Source of the DNA: Chlorops oryzae
Taxonomy: Eukaryota > Arthropoda > Insecta > Diptera > Chloropidae
Direction of reading: 5' to 3'
Length of the DNA stretch: 64,000 nt
NCBI GenBank assembly: GCA_020466095.1
Contig: CM035806.1
Location: 163,450,379 to 163,514,378, forward strand
Shown here: positions 60,984 to 64,000 of the stretch, piece after piece
How positions within the stretch are numbered: the first letter of the stretch is position 1
Layout: every line of letters begins with the position of its first letter
Translations under genes and position numbers: made by a program
Notes under the pieces: generated by a model
Seen by the model: only the letters and a program-made list of their open reading frames with translations
Database searches by the model: none
Told to the model about the DNA's origin: nothing

Positions 60984-63900
60984 GGAGCTTCTACTTGCAG
61001 CACAAACGATTCTGTCAAAAGCATAAATTTATCTCTTCAAGTGCCCTCTATCTTCACCAGCGATGTATACTTGAGAGTTTTGGAGGATTGGGCTCTGTTA
61101 AGCTAGCACAAAAAAAAAAAAAAAAAAAAATTATAAAAAAATTCAGGAGACACACACGGTCGCAGGCATTTCCTTTGCCCGGCCATCAGAAATCTCCGTT
61201 TATATGAAAGGAACTAAAAGGCAAACAAAAGGTCAAATTTTTCCTCTGCCATGGAGGCTCTCTGAAACGGGAAAATTTCAAAGTAATATGATTTAAAGAG
61301 TAAATTTTTTTAACCCTTTATTCTTTTTCCTTTTCTCAATTCAAACCTTAGAATTGTCGGCCCAGATAAATGTCTTAAATAGTGAACAACGAAATGTCAA
61401 ATTGCAATTGTCCCATCGAATTTTTGATTATGCTGTACTCTACCGGTTTAGTGGACACCTACGGGACCGAAAAATTGCGTCCACTAACGAGGGTTGTCCA
61501 CCAAAACCTAGAGTCCGAATAGTTGTTTCCATTTATCCTCGGCAGTGGTCTCGTGGTCTCTAATTTAAATAATATATAACTGACTTGGAGTCTAACGGAC
61601 ATCATATCCCTGAACTGATTGTTATTTCTTCAAATGTTTGATTGGCCTTATTTCCTATAAGAGTAAATCGAATTTTCAAGCGAAAAACAAGGATAAAAAT
61701 TCAATAAAAAAAAGGCATATTGTTCAGAGATCTCAAGAATCGTTAGTTCGTCGTACGTTTATAACGCATGATTTTCTGTTTTGCGGTAACGGTGACTCTA
61801 GGTGACGCTAGGTACATGGCATTAAAACAAACAGTTTTCAGAGTCTGGCACGAAAAAAGACTGTCCTTGAACTTATTTTAGTTTAGCAGTAGTTTTGACG
61901 AAAATAACCGCATATAACTATAAAGAGTTATTAATAAAAATTAGAAAATAAACAAACGACAACAGACACAAATAATGAAAAGCCCAGACAATTGTTTCTT
62001 AAGATAAAAAAGCTTTTCAAATAAAGATATTTTTAAACAACTATTTCGGTGAAGAAATAGACAAGAATAAGTTTTAATATTATAGCAGAATGCTATTTTT
62101 AAAGTTTCGCTTATGTGAAAACCCGCCTAAAATTGGAGATAAAACACTCCACTCCGGTGGCAAATAAGACCATACGGCAACAAAATTGAAAAATAGAAAA
62201 AAAACAAAAGAAACCCAAGAGAAAAAAAAAACAAAAAGAAAAAGAATCAATAATTAAAACAAAGAAATAAAAATAACAAAATGATGGCAAAGCCGTAGAC
62301 ACTGCCAAAAAAAAAAACCAGAACGCACGTGTAACTATGCTAAATTAATAATATTAATAAAAACCGCTATTTGATCAACGACAATAACAATGACAACAAC
62401 AACGGCAATAACAAAAACGGTAACAACAACAACAACACACATTAATAACCCCAGCCAGTGTCTATATGTAGAAGCATGGCGGAGCAGAGAGTAACCAAAC
62501 ACAAAAGCAAACTCAAAACAAAAAAATATACATACATACATACATACATACGAGAAAAGAAAAAAGGTTGCAATAAAAGAAATCATAAAATAAAATTATT
62601 TAATTTAAATGTAAAAATAAATTAATGAAAAATTAAGAAAAACAAAAATTTTAAAAGAAAAAAGAAAAAAAACTTATAAAAGAAAAAACACAGTCAAGTC
62701 CGGAGAAAAAAATTATAAGTAAAATAAATTTGAAAGCCTTCAAAACAGATTTACATACATTCGCAACAAAATACTGGCAATAAAATAGCAAATATCTGTA
62801 CTAAATTTTATATATGTACGTCGTTAAGGAAACCAACAACAGCAGCAAAAAAAAAGCCAAAAAATTCAATAAAAATTTACGCTTAATTGAAATAAGCTTC
62901 GGCTTTTCGCCGTCTCTGTGCAATAAAATTCTTGAAAATTCCAAGGAATCAAATCGATCAATGGCCATACAATCCCATACCACGTTTAATTTCAATCTCG
63001 ATCGATTTCGGTGAGAAAATAATAAAGGGCTCTACGCTCTAAAGCAGCAAGTAAATTTCCTATACCAAACACATGCAGAAAAAACAAACTTTGGCTTACT
63101 TAAGCTACTTGAACGCATACGCTAATTACAAGTAATCGGACAAACAGGGTTGCATTTAAGTCAAACATTTTTTATATTTCTGTCAACCTGTCATCGAAAT
63201 TTCAACTCTGATTTCCTTTCTTCACAAGAATGAGCTCGCTACTTCCTTTCAATTAACTTTAACAGCGTTGAGCCCTTAATAACAAAAACGAGGCAATTTA
63301 AGTGAAGAACTCTTGATTACCGAATATGATTATTCATTTAAAGAAAAGAAACCAGAGTTGAAAGTGCGATTACAGGTCGACACAAATATACTTAATTAAA
63401 GCAGTACATAGGTAAGTATATAATTTTCATCGCAATAATTGCATTGTGAATTTGAGCCTGTCGCGTACAGCTGTTTTAGACTTACTCCTTTCAAAGAATA
63501 GCCAAACTCATTAAAATCCTGAATGAAAGGAACTTCTTGTTAATATTTCAAATGCAACCCTGTGGGTTGGATTACTTGTAATTTGCGTATGCCTTCTAGT
63601 AGCGAAACTAAGTCAAAGTACTTCTTTTCTGTTTTCTACATGTGTTTGCGATAGGTTTAGAGCGTAGAGCCCTTCACCCTTGTAGGGACATGCCGTCTGG
63701 ACACCAGTTGTCGCCAGTTAAGAGGTATTTCTGGACTTAAGAGACAACTTAGGTGAGAATGAGTATTGGAAAATCTTTTGAGGATAAAATTTTGGGTTTT
63801 CGAAGATTTCAAAATCAAATTTAAGGGCATTTTTCCCCTCTTTTGAGACATTCAGAGGATATACCTAGTCAAAAAAAAAAAAAATTAAATTAAAAAAATA

Positions 63901-64000
63901 AATTAACTGAATGGCAACAGTCAGTTTGAGCCTTCATTTCTCACAAAAAGGACATGTACCTGCAAAGACGTTTCATCGACTGCCTGAAGCCTGATTAAAT
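60984..64000. other. Non-coding intron sequence to the window edge
   Basis: Apart from the MITE-like fragment at 61431-61500, I see only AT-rich sequence with CAA/AAC repeats (about 62385-62440), a (CATA)n run at about 62529-62551, A-rich tracts and no exon. Short frames here are Lys/Asn- or Phe-rich and unsupported. Confidence 0.55.
61431..61500. repeat. Fragment related to the 46843/49391 MITE family
   Basis: CTGTACTCTACCGGTTTAGT followed by ACGGGACCGAAAAA and TCCACTAACGAGGGT aligns with AACGGGACCGAAAACT and CCGCTTAACGGGGGT of the MITE at 49391-49562. No clear right end is seen. Confidence 0.4.

Larger units (their letters stand above)
43351..64000 (-). other. Large bab intron (at least 20.6 kb, upstream exon outside the window)
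   Basis: Sequence from 43351 to the window edge has no BTB-domain exon or any other recognisable coding exon on either strand, so it is interpreted as intron of the bab gene. In Drosophila, bab introns are long and carry tissue-specific enhancers; no specific enhancer can be recognised here by eye. Contents with their own entries are MITEs, a 134-bp tandem array, an RTE relic and microsatellites. The rest is AT-rich with poly-T or poly-A tracts (for example 43771-43792, 48542-48567, 49225-49250, 56605-56634, 58802-58824). Confidence 0.65.

Overview
The window is eukaryotic nuclear DNA from a fly, most likely a higher (brachyceran) dipteran. The evidence is one recognisable gene, a bric-a-brac family gene with short GT-AG introns, plus dipteran-style interspersed repeats and abundant CA/TG and GA microsatellites. 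The species cannot be fixed from the sequence alone. There are no operons, CRISPR arrays, rRNA or convincing tRNA genes, and almost all of the many short open frames are low-complexity or chance frames.

The only protein-coding gene I can support is on the minus strand at 41412-43350. Three exons encode the C-terminal part of a Bab protein: a short linker exon, the exon carrying the Pipsqueak-type helix-turn-helix and AT-hook, and a long terminal exon. Residues after the DNA-binding domain look more like bab1 than bab2. The N-terminal BTB exons are not here, so they should lie beyond position 64000 and the intron that starts at 43351 is at least 20.6 kb. The terminal exon shows a probable frame break in an alanine tract: the open frame ends early, while an overlapping frame continues to a plausible C-terminus.

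From 1 to about 41000 the window is downstream (3') of the gene. It holds two long polypurine tracts (2281-2905 and 19015-19972), four copies of a DINE-1/Helentron-like repeat, a decayed mariner transposase (about 39950-40930), two hAT-type MITEs with 8-bp target duplications (24806-25359, 31019-31180), a TA-flanked MITE (22360-22536) lying between two inverted tRNA-like heads, other inverted-repeat elements, and many microsatellites.

From 43351 to 64000 is bab intron. It carries TTAA/TTA-flanked MITEs, including one nested inside a TA-flanked MITE at 46843-47198, a 134-bp tandem array at 54057-54790, and a 5'-truncated RTE-clade retrotransposon (59854-60639) with a target duplication, inserted next to or into an old copy of the DINE-1-like repeat. 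I see no new gene system. The notable content is the density and nesting of small non-autonomous transposons and satellite-like repeats around a developmental transcription factor gene.
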